DNA of 64,000 bases from positions 930,294-994,293 of the forward strand of contig NW_025940701.1 of assembly GCF_000764305.2 (NCBI RefSeq), written 5' to 3'. Every line of letters begins with the position of its first letter. The first letter of the stretch is position 1. The notes beneath the pieces were generated by a model. It made no database searches. It was not told the DNA's origin and worked only from the letters and a program-made list of their open reading frames with translations. The stretch comes from Hyalella azteca. Taxonomy: Eukaryota > Arthropoda > Malacostraca > Amphipoda > Hyalellidae. This document shows positions 49,924-61,915 of the stretch, piece by piece. Made by a program: the position numbers and the translations under genes.

Positions 49924-51659
49924 ATTTTACTACAACAGCAATAAACCAAGATAAAGAATAAAATTTGTACAGTCCGTCCTAAAAAGTGAATTTTAAGAAG
50001 CCAGAAAGAGCTGCAAGTAGGTACCAGCCGAAACATGTCTTCAATATTGTTACAATAAGAATAGTGGCCAGAGACTCATAACGATTTTGCTTGAAATAAA
50101 AATAATGAAATCAAATTAGACAAAGTTAAGATTAGAAAAAAAAACAATTATTTGAAATAGAAGAAGACAGCGTAGTGGCGTGACCCAGCAATCGTTGTTT
50201 CGCAAACGCCAGGCGAGATAGACTCAAGTAACGGGTGATGAGTTTTTTTGTGATGTCTGGTAAACATTTCAATAAAAACAACTTATTATTTAATAGTACT
50301 CGAATATTATTATGTTAAGGTAAAAAATTGTGAAATTATTACATTAATGAGCAGTGTTGTCACATTGTGTTGTCGTCCAAAGCATTGTAGCTCCAACCGT
50401 TCCCACATGAATGGATGGTCAGTCTATTGTTAAAGTAATTGAGCAAATATTGAGGTACTTCAACTGCACTTCGCAGTGAGAAGTATTATCCAGAAATATA
50501 TTAATATTAATATTATAATATATATTATTACAATATATACTATAATAAAATAAAAAATATTAGCAGTATTAAATTTTATCTGCAGAAGTATCAGAATCCA
50601 GCAATATTTAAAAAGATATCATTCTATAACAGAAAAATCGGATATCATATCGTTTGTCATCTGGAGCGTATTTGGGACACCAATTGCGCTAATTGTGGAG
50701 CGTAATCGACATCCACAAAGACACATCAATTTTTCATTACTTCTGAAACCCCAGCGTAACTCGACGGACGAATTCAGCAGGCAAAGCTACAGCATAAATT
50801 TGTACTCAATTGCCGATCACTTGTCCGCCATCTATATCGAGGTGGCATTGATTGCACCCGATTTGACGACCAACATAAGCACTTGTTCTTCGCTTTTTGT
50901 TGCAATCCCTCAAAGGAATTAGTATCGAGTTGGCAGTCACGCAACTGCGGTGAATTATGCAAAATGTGAAGCTGTCTTTGGTACTCACCGACGGTTTACA
51001 CCCTTCTATCCAGCATTGATTTTGCCGACGTGTTATGAGTTTCAATATCGATCACTCAGCCAAGGCTCCTTGCACTTTAGTTGCCACGTGCACGGGTAGT
51101 GCGAAGGTACTCGTGTGTAAACGCGGAATGTTGATGTAAGATATCGAGAAAAAATAAGTATCAGTTTTTCAAATTTGACTTTTTTCTCTCTCTACATTTC
51201 AAGCCCTATCACTTAGGATATAAAAATTATAAGGCTCAAATTGATTTACGAGACGAGTTGATTTAGAAAATCGTGCATATTGTATATTTTTTGTACAGTG
51301 CACCTGAAGTGAACCTGTGGGCTCATTATTTTTCTTTTAGGAAACATTGATATAGGAATCAAAATCATCATCAAATGTGGCACTTGCATCGTTATAGCCC
51401 GCAACTAAATTCCAATATTTTCGCCGGCCATAACGACAGTTTTTTCTCAACTTAATTTTACAGAGAAATGCAGCGGAGAAAAATAAAGCAATCACCAGTT
51501 AGCATGAAATTATTAATGCTCGTCATTAATGCACACATACACTGGTTTGCGATGCTTCCACCATGCATTTTAGTCGGTTCTTGCATTGTATTTTCCTTGT
51601 ATATATTCCCGGAATATTAGTCTGATGCACTCATAGGACTAAAATTAAACGAGTTATAG

Positions 51660-51930
51660 TTTGAACCCAGACCCCAACGATGACATGCTTCGTGTTGGAA
51701 TAAAGCACATGTGAGGTACACGTCTCTTGTACAATCGCGTCTCCAGAGCGACGCCAACACCCCCTTGGAAGGCCACCTCTCCGCCCCCCTCTGCCGGACA
51801 TTCCAGGCTGGAGCACAAGGGTCCAGGTGCCCAATTCCAGGGCACGGCGCTCAGTGTGTGGCAAGACGCCCGGACCGGGGGTGTGGTCTGGCATTTAGTC
51901 TCGATGCGCTACTCATACCCCTCTGGCAAA
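51660..51930. other. GC-rich island of foreign appearance
   Basis: This stretch is distinctly GC-rich (for example CTCCGCCCCCCTCTGCCGGA and CGCCCGGACCGGGGGTGTGG) within AT-rich DNA, and it begins and ends sharply. Two frames on each strand are open, as GC-rich DNA often is. I do not recognise a protein or RNA. It could be a fragment of a mobile element, a regulatory island or an insertion. Confidence 0.45.
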
Positions 51931-54528
51931 ACCATTTTCTCTTATTTTGAATATAAATTAAATTTGTGATAGTAGAACTAGTTATTAATTTATAGGTTTA
52001 ATAATGTCTCGGTAAAAGTGAGTAGTTTGGTGAAGTTTAGTTATTTTCTAATGTGCAGTAGACGGTATACAGCATTCTTCAGAAAATCAAGTGGTTTGAA
52101 AATTATTTGCAACATGATGCCTGAATAGGATAAAGTGAAAATATAGTGTAAAATATTGTAGTTCTTATGATCTCATGAGACTCGACACAATCTAAACAGA
52201 AATCCACTCTAAACTAAGACATATATTTTCCTGTATCAAGTGGTTTTTATTTTTAATGCATCAAAACTGTTAAGGCCTTCTTTAGGTAATGATCGTAAAA
52301 TACTACTTAGGCACCTTCAGTCAGATACTAAGAACTCTAACGATGATTGAAGGTCATGAAATGCTTGCAGAATAATGGTTATGATATTGAATTATATTTT
52401 ATTGTGAACTGATGATATCATAAAACATGAGTCATGAATGCGGCCACTTAGTGGAATCAATCCATGTATTTATTTTCTTGAAGTTAGCTCTTGATTTGGC
52501 GTGGTATGAATAGGCGCGTTATTTACACTAGCGCCCAAGCAAGGAGGAGAGACAATGTATGACTGTCTTGCTCGATAGTTCGATGCATCGTAAATACGTG
52601 CATATCGTCCGTGACAAAGCGTGTGAGAACTGATGAGCGTAAAGTAATTGTGACGGCACTCTTTCGTGGAAACAACGGAGACATAAAATAGAAGCAAACA
52701 CGCTACTTTCGTTGCATGTCATATTTTTCTTTTAATACTACTAGAGTAACATACACTTGTATAAACAATGTAATAAATATAAATATAACAGGCAGGCAGT
52801 CAAATGGAAAACAAAAAAACTCGTATTTCCGCTCTTCTTGTCTGTCTTCAGGTTCTATTATTTATAGAAAACGTCGTATATTGAAAAATTTCTATTCTCT
52901 ATCAGATAGCGGTTAAAATTTAACCCATGTTTACGAATTGCTGACCTTGTAGATGAAAAGATACAAGCTCAGGCATCCGGCATGTGCAGCTGAGGTCAAC
53001 GAACAGCTCTTGTTTACTTGAGGTAGTCAAATGCCTTAGCGCGCCGGCCTGCAGTCACCACACCACGTGGTCATAGCAACGAAGTCATTGGCGCAGAAGC
53101 AAGGAGTTGAAACGCTAGCAGCTCGATTATCTCACTGAAAAATTTGTAACCTCATGACGTCTCTCACTGAAAAATTTGTAACCTCTTGAAGTCTCTCACT
53201 GAAAAATTTGTAACCTCTTGAAGTCTAACAACATTCAATCAAATATTTGAAGTCTAATTATTTTATCTGACTGTGTGTTAAGTAACCGCTTTGAAATGTT
53301 GAATTAAGCAAAGAAAGTCTTTTAAATTGATTTGTACTGCCAAATGTGGGAATGAAGAGACAAATTTTAATATGCTTTGTCAGCCTCAAAAAACTGACTG
53401 AAGACTCTAATGGAAGTAAAGGGCTGCCCCACCTGATTGAATAAATAACCAAATGCTTGATATTCGGATTGTGAGAAGAGATTGAAACTCAGAAGAGTTT
53501 CGAACTTAACACAACTTTCACATAAATGAGGTTTCACTGCAACTTTATGAGTAGCTACGCTCGGAAGAAAGTTATTAAATATTTAATGAGTGCAACAAAT
53601 TTTCTGAACTCAATGGAATCATAAAAATCAAATAAAAAATTCATTTTGAAATTAGAATAGAAAAAATCCGATAACTCAATTGGCGTTCGATTACATTTAA
53701 TTAATCGGTGGAACATGAAATCTTTACATCGATGTCAAAGGTTCACGTACTTTTATACTTGTTTATCTTGTATAAAATCAGAAGTTTTACCTTCCTGTCC
53801 GACCTGTCTAGTTTCTTCTCTGAGTCTTCCTGCAAATCTCTTGATGTTTCACGAACTTTTGTAATATTGAATTTCAAGATTTTTTTAGACATGGATCGAA
53901 CTAAAAAAATCACACACGCCAGACATGAAGGCCAAACAATCCCGAGACCAACTTTCTTTGAAATAAAATTATTCTCTGAATAATTTTTATTGATTGATCC
54001 TGATCAATTATTATTTTATTAATTGATCCAAATTATATCAAATTGATCTAAGATTATATCAGCTGCCAGAGTTTGCTGGTTCGTTTAGACGTAAACACAG
54101 CCTTGTCGATCAGCCATCTCGCAGCACCGGGCTGGCAAACGAGCTGAAGATCGGGAGCTCAGATACCACAAAAGTTTTCAAAAACTTTCGAAAGAATATT
54201 AAGAATTCAGGAAGTGTTTGTGATGTCGGGTTTAAAAAAAACTTAAAAGATTTTTGGAGTTAAATTTTATTATTTAATAAAAAATTGCATTTGTTACTCG
54301 ATTATTTAAAACTACATTCAAATAGTTCGTGAAGTCGAGGTTTGTCTTGTGTTTACAGTTTTTCCTGCACCAATTGTGCCACTGATTGGAGATCAGATGT
54401 TAAAAACTCTGATCCAATTAAATGGCTTTAAATTGTGCTGTCTAAGAATTTTCCATAAGTAAGATGTTAGCTACATGCCTTAAGGTAACTGGATACTCAG
54501 CGAAGTTTAATTTTTGGCGCTTAAGCCA
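51931..54528. other. Non-coding DNA
   Basis: No gene is supported. It contains the three-copy 32-bp repeat at 53129-53224. Confidence 0.4.
53129..53224. repeat. 32-bp tandem repeat, three copies
   Basis: Each copy reads CTCACTGAAAAATTTGTAAC plus CTCTTGAAGTCT; the first has a CATGACG variant. Confidence 0.9.
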
Positions 54529-54927
54529 CGAATGCCAAGTGCTATTGTATGACATATGTCATGAATGTCAATTGCAATTGTATGACAGGTCAGGAATGCC
54601 AATTGCCATTGTATGACAGGTCAGGAATGCCAATTGCCATTGTATGACAAATGTCAGAAATATCAAGTGCCATTGTATGACATGTCAGGAATGCCGATTG
54701 CCAGTGTATGACATGTCGGGAATGCCAATTGCCATTGTATGACATATGTCAAGAATGCCAATTGCAATTGTATGACATGTCAGGAATGCCAAGTGTCATT
54801 GTATGACATATGCCAGGAATGTCAATTGCAATTGTATGACATGTCAGGAATGCCGACTGCCAGTGTATAACATGTCGCGAATGCCAATTGCCATTGTATG
54901 ACATATGTCAAGAATGCCTATTGCCAT
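54529..54927. repeat. 31-33 bp tandem repeat, about 12 copies
   Basis: The unit contains GGAATGCCAATTGCCATTGT and ATGACATGTCA. Many copies contain TGACATATGTCA or TGACATGTCA, which are palindromic. Confidence 0.92.
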
Positions 54928-57900
54928 TCGAATTATACCTTTTCCATGTAGTGAAAAACAATTGATAACACGTCACTTGCATCAAATCCGATGCAATGGC
55001 TTGCAGTTTGGACCGCTCGATAATAAAAAATGCCATGGGATAGTGAATCAGACCTGACACATAATAGTTTCAGCGTGATAAAAAACTTCGGTTTAAGGAG
55101 CATTTTAGAACATGGTTGCAATTGGTTCTGTTTAGTCGATGATTAGTAACTTTAAACATCCTTCTTCTCTGTTTCTTCGGAATTTGAGATAACTGTCGGT
55201 TCAACAGGGAAAAGAGTGAACAAAGAATTTGTCTATTTGTTTTAAAAAATCATTTGTTCCGTATACTTTTTTCTTCAATATTTACTGCTGTACATTTTAT
55301 GTGGAAATGCGCTGACTGAAGAAGTCAAGAGATGAAGAACTTGCAACGTCATTTATTACGACTATCATCACGTCGCATTAGTTATCGCAATACTGTAATT
55401 ATATTTTATTCATGTTATTATTATTAATTTTTTCATATAATGATAATCGTGTTTTATTCATATAATTATAATTACGATTTATTCGTATAATTACAATTAT
55501 ATTTAATTCATATAATTCTCCTGCTGTCTGATCTTGCGCTGCGGTATCTGACCTCTGCTGTGATACGACCATGACGATCCCGCGAATTTGTTTGTTCCAT
55601 GTTTGGCCACAGTTAGGCAGCCTTTCATGCATGCACCCAGCCACCCGACTGTAATAAACTGTCTAAGATTTTTAACAATTTTTATGTTCTTCAAGCAAAT
55701 AAATCCAGGAATTAATAACTGACAGGACAAAAAAATTCTTAAATAAAAATTTCTGAATTATTTTGAGCTTTCGGGGTCAGCGTCTGCTCAAAATTCCGAT
55801 TTTTATAGCCATTGTTCTAATTGCGTTCATGTTGAATAAAAATTACACAGAAAATTCGATCGCTTTCGTCATAATTTTTCTTATAATTTTTAGCTTTCCC
55901 AATCGATGAACGACAAGATTGTGTAAGAGCCGTGAAAAACTATTAAGCTACTTCTAAATTGTGAAGTTTGACGTATCTGAACCTGAATAAATTTTGAAAA
56001 ATTAAAATGGATTTTGTGATGAAGTATGCACATTCAGTGGCAGCACCTGGGGCGACAGTAATTTTGCATTTCCGGAAACGACCTCAAATGTGGAATTTAT
56101 TTATTCTATATTTAGTGTAAATAACAATATTCATTTAATTTACGACGATTTACGAGCCAATGTTTTTTGTGTATGTACTAAAAAATGTTCCCGTCAATGT
56201 TTGTGTGCATGTCAACAAGAAGTCTGAACGTTTGTTGAACCTAATATAACCAAAGGGTAAATTAAATATTCGGTCAGTTATCCGTAGACTTTCGAGCCAA
56301 GGTCCTTCTCGATCACTGATTTAATATTATGAAATAATCCCTTTAATAGAAGTTCGAAGGTAAACATGGGGAACATTATGATGAAACTGTTTAAGCATAC
56401 ATTCTTATTTTACGCGATTTCGTTCAGAGCTATAGTGATAGATTACCTCGCAAAGTTACGTCAACAAATTTAGAATTATTTCCAGTCGCGAATGAATCGT
56501 CGAGTGACACTTATAAATAAACGAATGCGTTCATTGTGCATGCAAATAGTCTAATAACTTTATAAATTATTACTTCAATAATTTAACTGATATATTTTTT
56601 CTCTTAGGCGACATACATTTGATATATCGTTGTCTGTGCTTTCAGTTTTTTTATTATTTGAAATAATTACTTAAGAAATGTCCTTAAATATCTTGATGTT
56701 CATTTTCACTTTATTCCTTTCGATTTAAATGTTTATTAGTGGACTTAATAATGGACGGAAAATTTGAATTACTGTTTGGAGTCATTTGTATTGTTGTTTA
56801 ACGCTTAACCAACGAATGTGCTGTAAATTTGCACATGCAGCTAACATTTTATCCCGTCATAATATAAAATAAATTAAATGATTGCATGAATGGCGTCTAT
56901 TTATAAATTAGTCTATATATTTTTATAGTTTTAAAATTTTCATATCATGGTAAATTTTAACACTTTTTCTCAGGACTGAGCTTTCGACTAACAGGCATCT
57001 ATGTTGATGACCTTCAGATATATAATAGGTTTTATCCCAAAGCAATATTTGTCTTTTTATTAATTCAAGGAGCCCAAAACACACTCGAATATGGGTTGTG
57101 GCTCTAGTGCTCTGCCAGTGGTAAGTAATCATTTTATAATAATTGAAATCTAATCATTATACCATACTAGAACAATGATTATAACACATAGTTGTAACCA
57201 TTACCCTAACAAAATTTCGAGTCGCCCCAGCTTCTGATTTGGGGTACCAGAAGCTGGGGCGACTCTAAATTTTGTTAGGGTACTACGTATAACAAGCGAG
57301 GTCTTCGTAAATAATTGAAAATAGTTGAAGAGGATGAGATTTACTAGTAGCACAGAGATCATTGTCCTGAAAACTCCGTCGCAGTTGCACTTTCAAAAGG
57401 AACTAATGTGAAACGCAGATTTCTTTACTGCGCATTTTGTTATCAATGCGATCTCAATTTATAATGACGCGTAAATTATAGTGGCTTCGCCAGACAGACG
57501 CTCGATATACTGAATGAACTGTAAGGTTTCATGGCCATTGCAGGGAACGAGCGACGAAGTTGCGGAAATTTTTTTTGCGTACATTTTATTCAAATAAACA
57601 TAGATTTAAATCTCAAACAGAGTAATGTACAGTTTTGGGCTTTCTCCGTAGTTTAGTGTAGCTTCGTGTCTCATCAATATTGGGCCTTACGTAATCAATA
57701 AACTCTGTGACTCTAATAACAGGGATGTTTTCATGATTCTGTTGCAGCCATTAATGGAAAATGATATTTTTTATAGAAAAAGCTAGGGAATACAATTCCG
57801 AATTGCTGACTAATTCTGTAGAAGTAATTATTCATTTGCTTTATTCATTGTCAAACAAAATACTTTTAATTAGTTCGGCCTTCATGGTAGAACCACACCG

Positions 57901-57986
57901 AGCGTAAATCCTTGACATTTATATGCAATTAATAAAATTTTATATGTAATTTGTAATATTTATTCCCATGTGATTTGTCGGAAAAG
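54928..57986. other. Intergenic DNA or upstream intron of the ankyrin gene
   Basis: I find no exon that joins in phase 0 to the ankyrin exon at 57987, and no clear promoter. The hairpin at 57202-57282 lies here. Confidence 0.45.
57202..57282. repeat. Short hairpin with 34-bp arms and one mismatch
   Basis: TACCCTAACAAAATTT...GCCCCAGCTTCT pairs with AGAAGCTGGGGCGACTCTAA...TTAGGGTA across a 13-base loop (GATTTGGGGTACC). Only one pair mismatches. It could be a tiny fold-back element or a hairpin RNA precursor. Confidence 0.9.
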
Positions 57987-58178
57987 AATCCGCTGGACAG
58001 CGTAGAGGAGACGCTGAAGGCCATAATGAACGGCTCGCTGCCCCCCGAGGCGCTGGACAGCGTTCTCAACCGCTCCAACGTCAACACGAAATTCGACATC
58101 GACGACGTGAAGGACTTGACACCACTCATCATGGCTACCAGTGCGGGCAACCTGCCTGCTACTAAAGCTGTGCTCGCG
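57987..58178 (+). CDS. Ankyrin-repeat protein, internal exon (first of two seen)
   Basis: 64 codons in phase 0 from acceptor GGAAAAG|AAT to donor CTCGCG|GTAAGT. The acceptor has a poor pyrimidine tract, but a TGA at 57971 rules out anything further upstream. The first half (NPLDSVEETLKAIMNGSLPP...) is acidic and not recognised. The end, DLTPLIMATSAGNLPATKAV, is the start of an ankyrin repeat (TPLxxAxxxGNLxxxKxxL). The exon is GC-rich compared with its flanks, as the GTPase exons are. It would act as a protein-binding module; the rest of the protein is outside or not found. Confidence 0.75.
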
Positions 58179-58536
58179 GTAAGTAATGTTGTCGCAAGTT
58201 ACGGGCATATGATCATTAATGCTTAGAATTAAGTGGGATGCTTAAGCCAAGCTACCGAAATGTGATGAAGTCATCGTAAGTCATAAATGCTTGTAGTAAG
58301 TAAAATGTTGAGAGAAGTATCTACTAATTTAGATTGATTATCGATAATAAAGAATATTTTTGGCTAATATTTGAGCTCGATAAAGCCAAATCGTTGCTCG
58401 TTAAGATAGTTTTAACCTGGAAAAACTCATTCATCAGAATACTATCTGGAAAATGAGATATCTTGATACCGCCTTATACGTAAGATGAAAATTGCAATAT
58501 TGATTTTGTTATTGATTGAGTAACAATTTCGTAAAG

Positions 58537-58897
58537 ATACTTGAGTAACGTGAATAATTTATGTGTTGATAACACAACATTGCACGTATGTGGCTAACAA
58601 TGTGCGTGGTCTGTTATGTCGTATAGATACTTGAGTAACATTTGTGTAGTTTGGCAGAAGCTGTTCTTTAATGCAGGTTTCATTGAAGACCAGAGAGTAT
58701 TTCTTATTGACAATTTTCTCTTTTATGCAGGTTTCATTGAAGACCAGAGAGTATTTCTTATTGACAATTTTCTTAAATAAGAAATACTCTCTGGTCTTCA
58801 ATGAAACCTGCATTAAATACTAGAGTAACGTGAATAATTTACGTGTTGATAACACAACATTGCACGTATGTGGCTAACAATGAGCGTGTTCTGTCAG
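58537..58897. repeat. Duplicated acceptor-side intron block enclosing an inverted repeat
   Basis: A 78-bp segment (AGTAACGTGAATAATTTAYG ... GTTGATAACACAACATTGCA ... AACAATGNGCGTGKTCTGT) occurs at about 58537-58615 and again at 58818-58894, just before the ankyrin acceptor CTGTCAG. Between them GCAGGTTTCATTGAAGACCA is present twice direct and once inverted (about 58675-58815). Confidence 0.9.
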
Positions 58898-58996
58898 CTC
58901 GGCCCCGACCTGTCAGTGACGGATGGTGAAGGCAACACGGCACTGCACATCGCTGTTAAGGCGGACAGACCGGACCTTGTTACGGAACTTATTACG
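58898..58996 (+). CDS. Ankyrin-repeat protein, next exon
   Basis: 33 codons in phase 0 between GTGTTCTGTCAG and ATTACG|GTGAGA. It reads on from VLA as LGPDLSVTDGEGNTALHIAV followed by KADRPDLVTELIT. This completes one repeat and gives the second with the signature GNTALHIAV, so the identity is clear. One exon equals one 33-residue repeat length. The gene must continue, since no stop occurs and no further exon was found to 64000. Confidence 0.88.
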
Positions 58997-59101
58997 GTGA
59001 GAAGCCATGATTGTCATTGTTGATTTCCGAAAACTATTTATATTATATATCTTCAATTAATATCTATAAACTTACACTGTATCTGAACTTATTACGGTGA
59101 G
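58985..59101 (+). repeat. Duplicated ankyrin exon end with splice donor
   Basis: GAACTTATTACGGTGAG at 58985-59001 is the exon end plus donor. The same 17-mer recurs at 59085-59101 in the intron, followed by more weakly matching sequence (GTCATTGTTRATTTCC, AATATCTATAAAC/ACATATCTGTAAAC). It is an old tandem duplication of about 100-130 bp that left a second donor. Confidence 0.85.
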
Positions 59102-60762
59102 GAAATTACGGCTCGTGTATTAAAACCATTATACGGGCCATGATAGTCATTGTTAATTTCCAATATTATTTTTTAGCATGTACCTTGAATACATATCTGT
59201 AAACGTGCACTGAATAAAATAATTCATGAATTTATATTTCGTATAAAATTATAATTCATACATATCATTACTTCATTTTTCATAATCATCAAAGTCTCTA
59301 TTTTCAGAGTAAACATGACGACTAACAAACTAACAAATGAGCGGCTAAGCTGCTCAGTGGCTTACTCTATTTTTGAACGTTTATTTGTTTTCCGGACGCT
59401 AGCAGCTGCAGCATTAAAATATCTACTATAACTAAAATCACTATTAGTATCACTATTTCTATATTATGGAGTTTGCAGCTCAGTACATGTGCAAAAATTA
59501 CTTTTTCGTCGTATTTTAAAGCTCGATGAGTTGACAGGACGCAGCTTTTCAGATGCCAAGTGATCCGGAACCCAAAAAACTGCTTGCACCGTCAAAATAA
59601 GTCGAGTAGAAAGCACTTACCAATGACGACGTATTTGGGATATTTGTCTAACGCTTGCAGCTCATAGCTCGGCTCAGCCAAGCCAAATCAATTAATAAGT
59701 TATTCAACATGAATATGCAGCTTACAGGGTGGTTGTGCTTTTGCTAATGGCTTAGGAAGTCAAGCCAGGTCAAGAAGCGAGCTTCACCAGCCAAACAAGT
59801 TAACGAGAGGCTACCGGATTCGTTATATCTTGAGGTCTGGATCAGACTAGTATTTCGGATGTAGAAGCGTTCAGCGTTACCTGAGAGCTTATGAAAATGT
59901 CCTTCACCTTCATATTTCTTTCAAGTTCTAAAATTTGACTTCTGGTTTCTTTAGTTAACAAACTGATCTATTGTCAACAACTCTCTATATTCTCATAATT
60001 AACGAGACGTTAATATTTACTTTATGCGATATCCGACTTAAATAAATTTTCCGTGAATGATGTTGGGCTAAGTGGTAATTCAACAAATCTTAACTTTAGG
60101 CAGAATAAGCCTAGTTAATCCAGCGGCTAGTTATCCTAAACGTAACTAGAGGAACAGGAGAGGAGCGGGAAGACAGTAGTATAACAATAATCCATTTAAA
60201 CACTAATTATAGGACACTTAACCAAACTATACTAGTATCTGAGAGTAGCGTGCTGCAGCCTATAATTTTCGAGCCTAATAATAATATATAATAATTAATT
60301 AATCATAATTATAATATAATTAATATAAACATATAATAATGTACTGCAGCCAATATTTTCGAGCGTTGAAGCTGATATCTCATAGCGTAATTAAAAGGCT
60401 AATTTATGTAGAATGGTCACTCAGTTTATCAATGATGTTCGTTTTTTTCAGCTTGATATTTTCATATAAAAAGATACTCTCTCGGTACTCGGAAATGCTC
60501 TCGGTTGCTTTTGTGCATTAAACTAAAATATTAGATCATAGTTTTCTTAAATTATTCTATCATTTTTGAGCAAAAAACTTTCCTAAATTCAGTGTTTTTA
60601 GGATATTTGATAATATAGTATGATATCTTGATATTTGAAAGTTATATATTGTCGCGTCAAAAATTCCACAATCCGCTGGATAGGATAACTCAAATTTTAT
60701 AGATCACTAGCGAAAATTTTTTACATGTCCAAATGTAGCTCTTTCGCGAGAGCATGAAACTT
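59102..60762. other. Ankyrin gene intron or downstream DNA
   Basis: No further exon was recognised. Confidence 0.4.
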
Positions 60763-61014
60763 CCTAAGATAATATTTTTTACCCGAAGTCATTACATATT
60801 ACAGTTCATTTTATTCCTGAGATCATATTTTTTTACCGTAAGTCATTTTATAGTTCAGTTTATTCCTGAGATCATATTTTTTACCCTAAGTCATGTTATA
60901 GTTAAGTTTATTCCTAAGATAATATTTTTTACCCGAAGTCATTACATATTACAGTTCATTTTATTCCTGAGATCCTATTTTTTACCCTAAGTCATGTTAT
61001 AGTTCAGTTTATTA
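60763..61014. repeat. About 48-bp tandem repeat, five copies
   Basis: The units contain GAGATCATATTTTTTACCC, AAGTCATGTTATAGTTCAGT and TTATTCCT. Two copies carry a TTACATATTACAG variant. Confidence 0.9.
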
Positions 61015-61514
61015 GGGTATCAACGATTGACTGGGGCGGCATGCATTAAAAGCTCAGACACGGCAGCCGCTGCATCGATTGCCGTGTGCCTGCGTGCCTT
61101 GTTGTCACTTTCTCAGAAGCCTTTAATGTTCTTTAATTAAATTCAGCGAAGGGAGAATAGCATCAGCAGTGAAAAAACTTACATCAAAACTAAATCGTTA
61201 GATAGGAGAAGTTGAGTTCAGCAAGTTTTTTTTAATTTTATCTGCGATTTTTTCGATCAGTATTTTTCACCTTGCTGGGATGATATTAGAGGTAATTTTA
61301 ACTGATATATATATTTTGTGAAAAAAGGTGAAAAATATGACCCATATAATCAACGTTAACGAAAATTTATTAACCACACTAATAACTAACTCGTAAACAA
61401 ATGCTTTTCACTTAAAATTTTGAATCCTGATATATGAATTTGGAACCTATATGCTGGGAGCGACACGAGAAAAAAAGTTCAAATTAGTCTTAGAGGAATT
61501 GATGCGAAAACGTT

Positions 61515-61915
61515 GCCAGCAGCACGTCATGCGTGCAGCACGTGACCGTGACTGTCGAGACACCGTGCTGCTTTAGGCACGTAGACGTGACCGTGACTGT
61601 CTAGCACGACACCGAGCTGCTTTAGGCACGTTTACAAGTGGCCGTGACTATACGTGCCAGGCACGTAAAGTGGACCGTGCTGTGTCAGGCACGTAGACGT
61701 GACCGTGACTGTCGAGCACGACATCATGCTGTGTTAGTCACGTAAACGTGACCGCGACTGTCGAGCATGACATCGTGCATGCTGTGTTAGGCACTTAGAC
61801 GTGTCCGTGACTGTCGAGCACGACACCGTGCTGTGCTAGGCACTTATACGTGTCCGTGATTTTTGAGCACGACACCGTGCTGTGTTAGGCACGTAGACGT
61901 GACCGTGACTATCGA
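61515..61915. repeat. About 49-bp CpG-containing tandem repeat, seven or eight copies
   Basis: The units contain GGCACGTAGACGTGACCGTG, ACTGTCGAGCACGACACC and GTGCTGTGTTA. Several words are palindromic (ACGT, CACGTG-like, GCACGACACCGTGC). The array is more GC-rich than its surroundings. Confidence 0.9.

Larger units (their letters stand above)
41561..51659. other. Long non-coding stretch
   Basis: No gene is supported. Contents: a CAG/CTG-rich patch at 42.76-42.82 kb, repeats around ATTGTAACAAATACATTGTA (43.37-43.43 kb) and AATAAAGAGATGTAAGACAA (44.69-44.83 kb), two GC-rich related patches (43.29 and 49.89 kb), and many open frames of 50-110 codons, of which about the same number is expected by chance. 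Confidence 0.4.
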
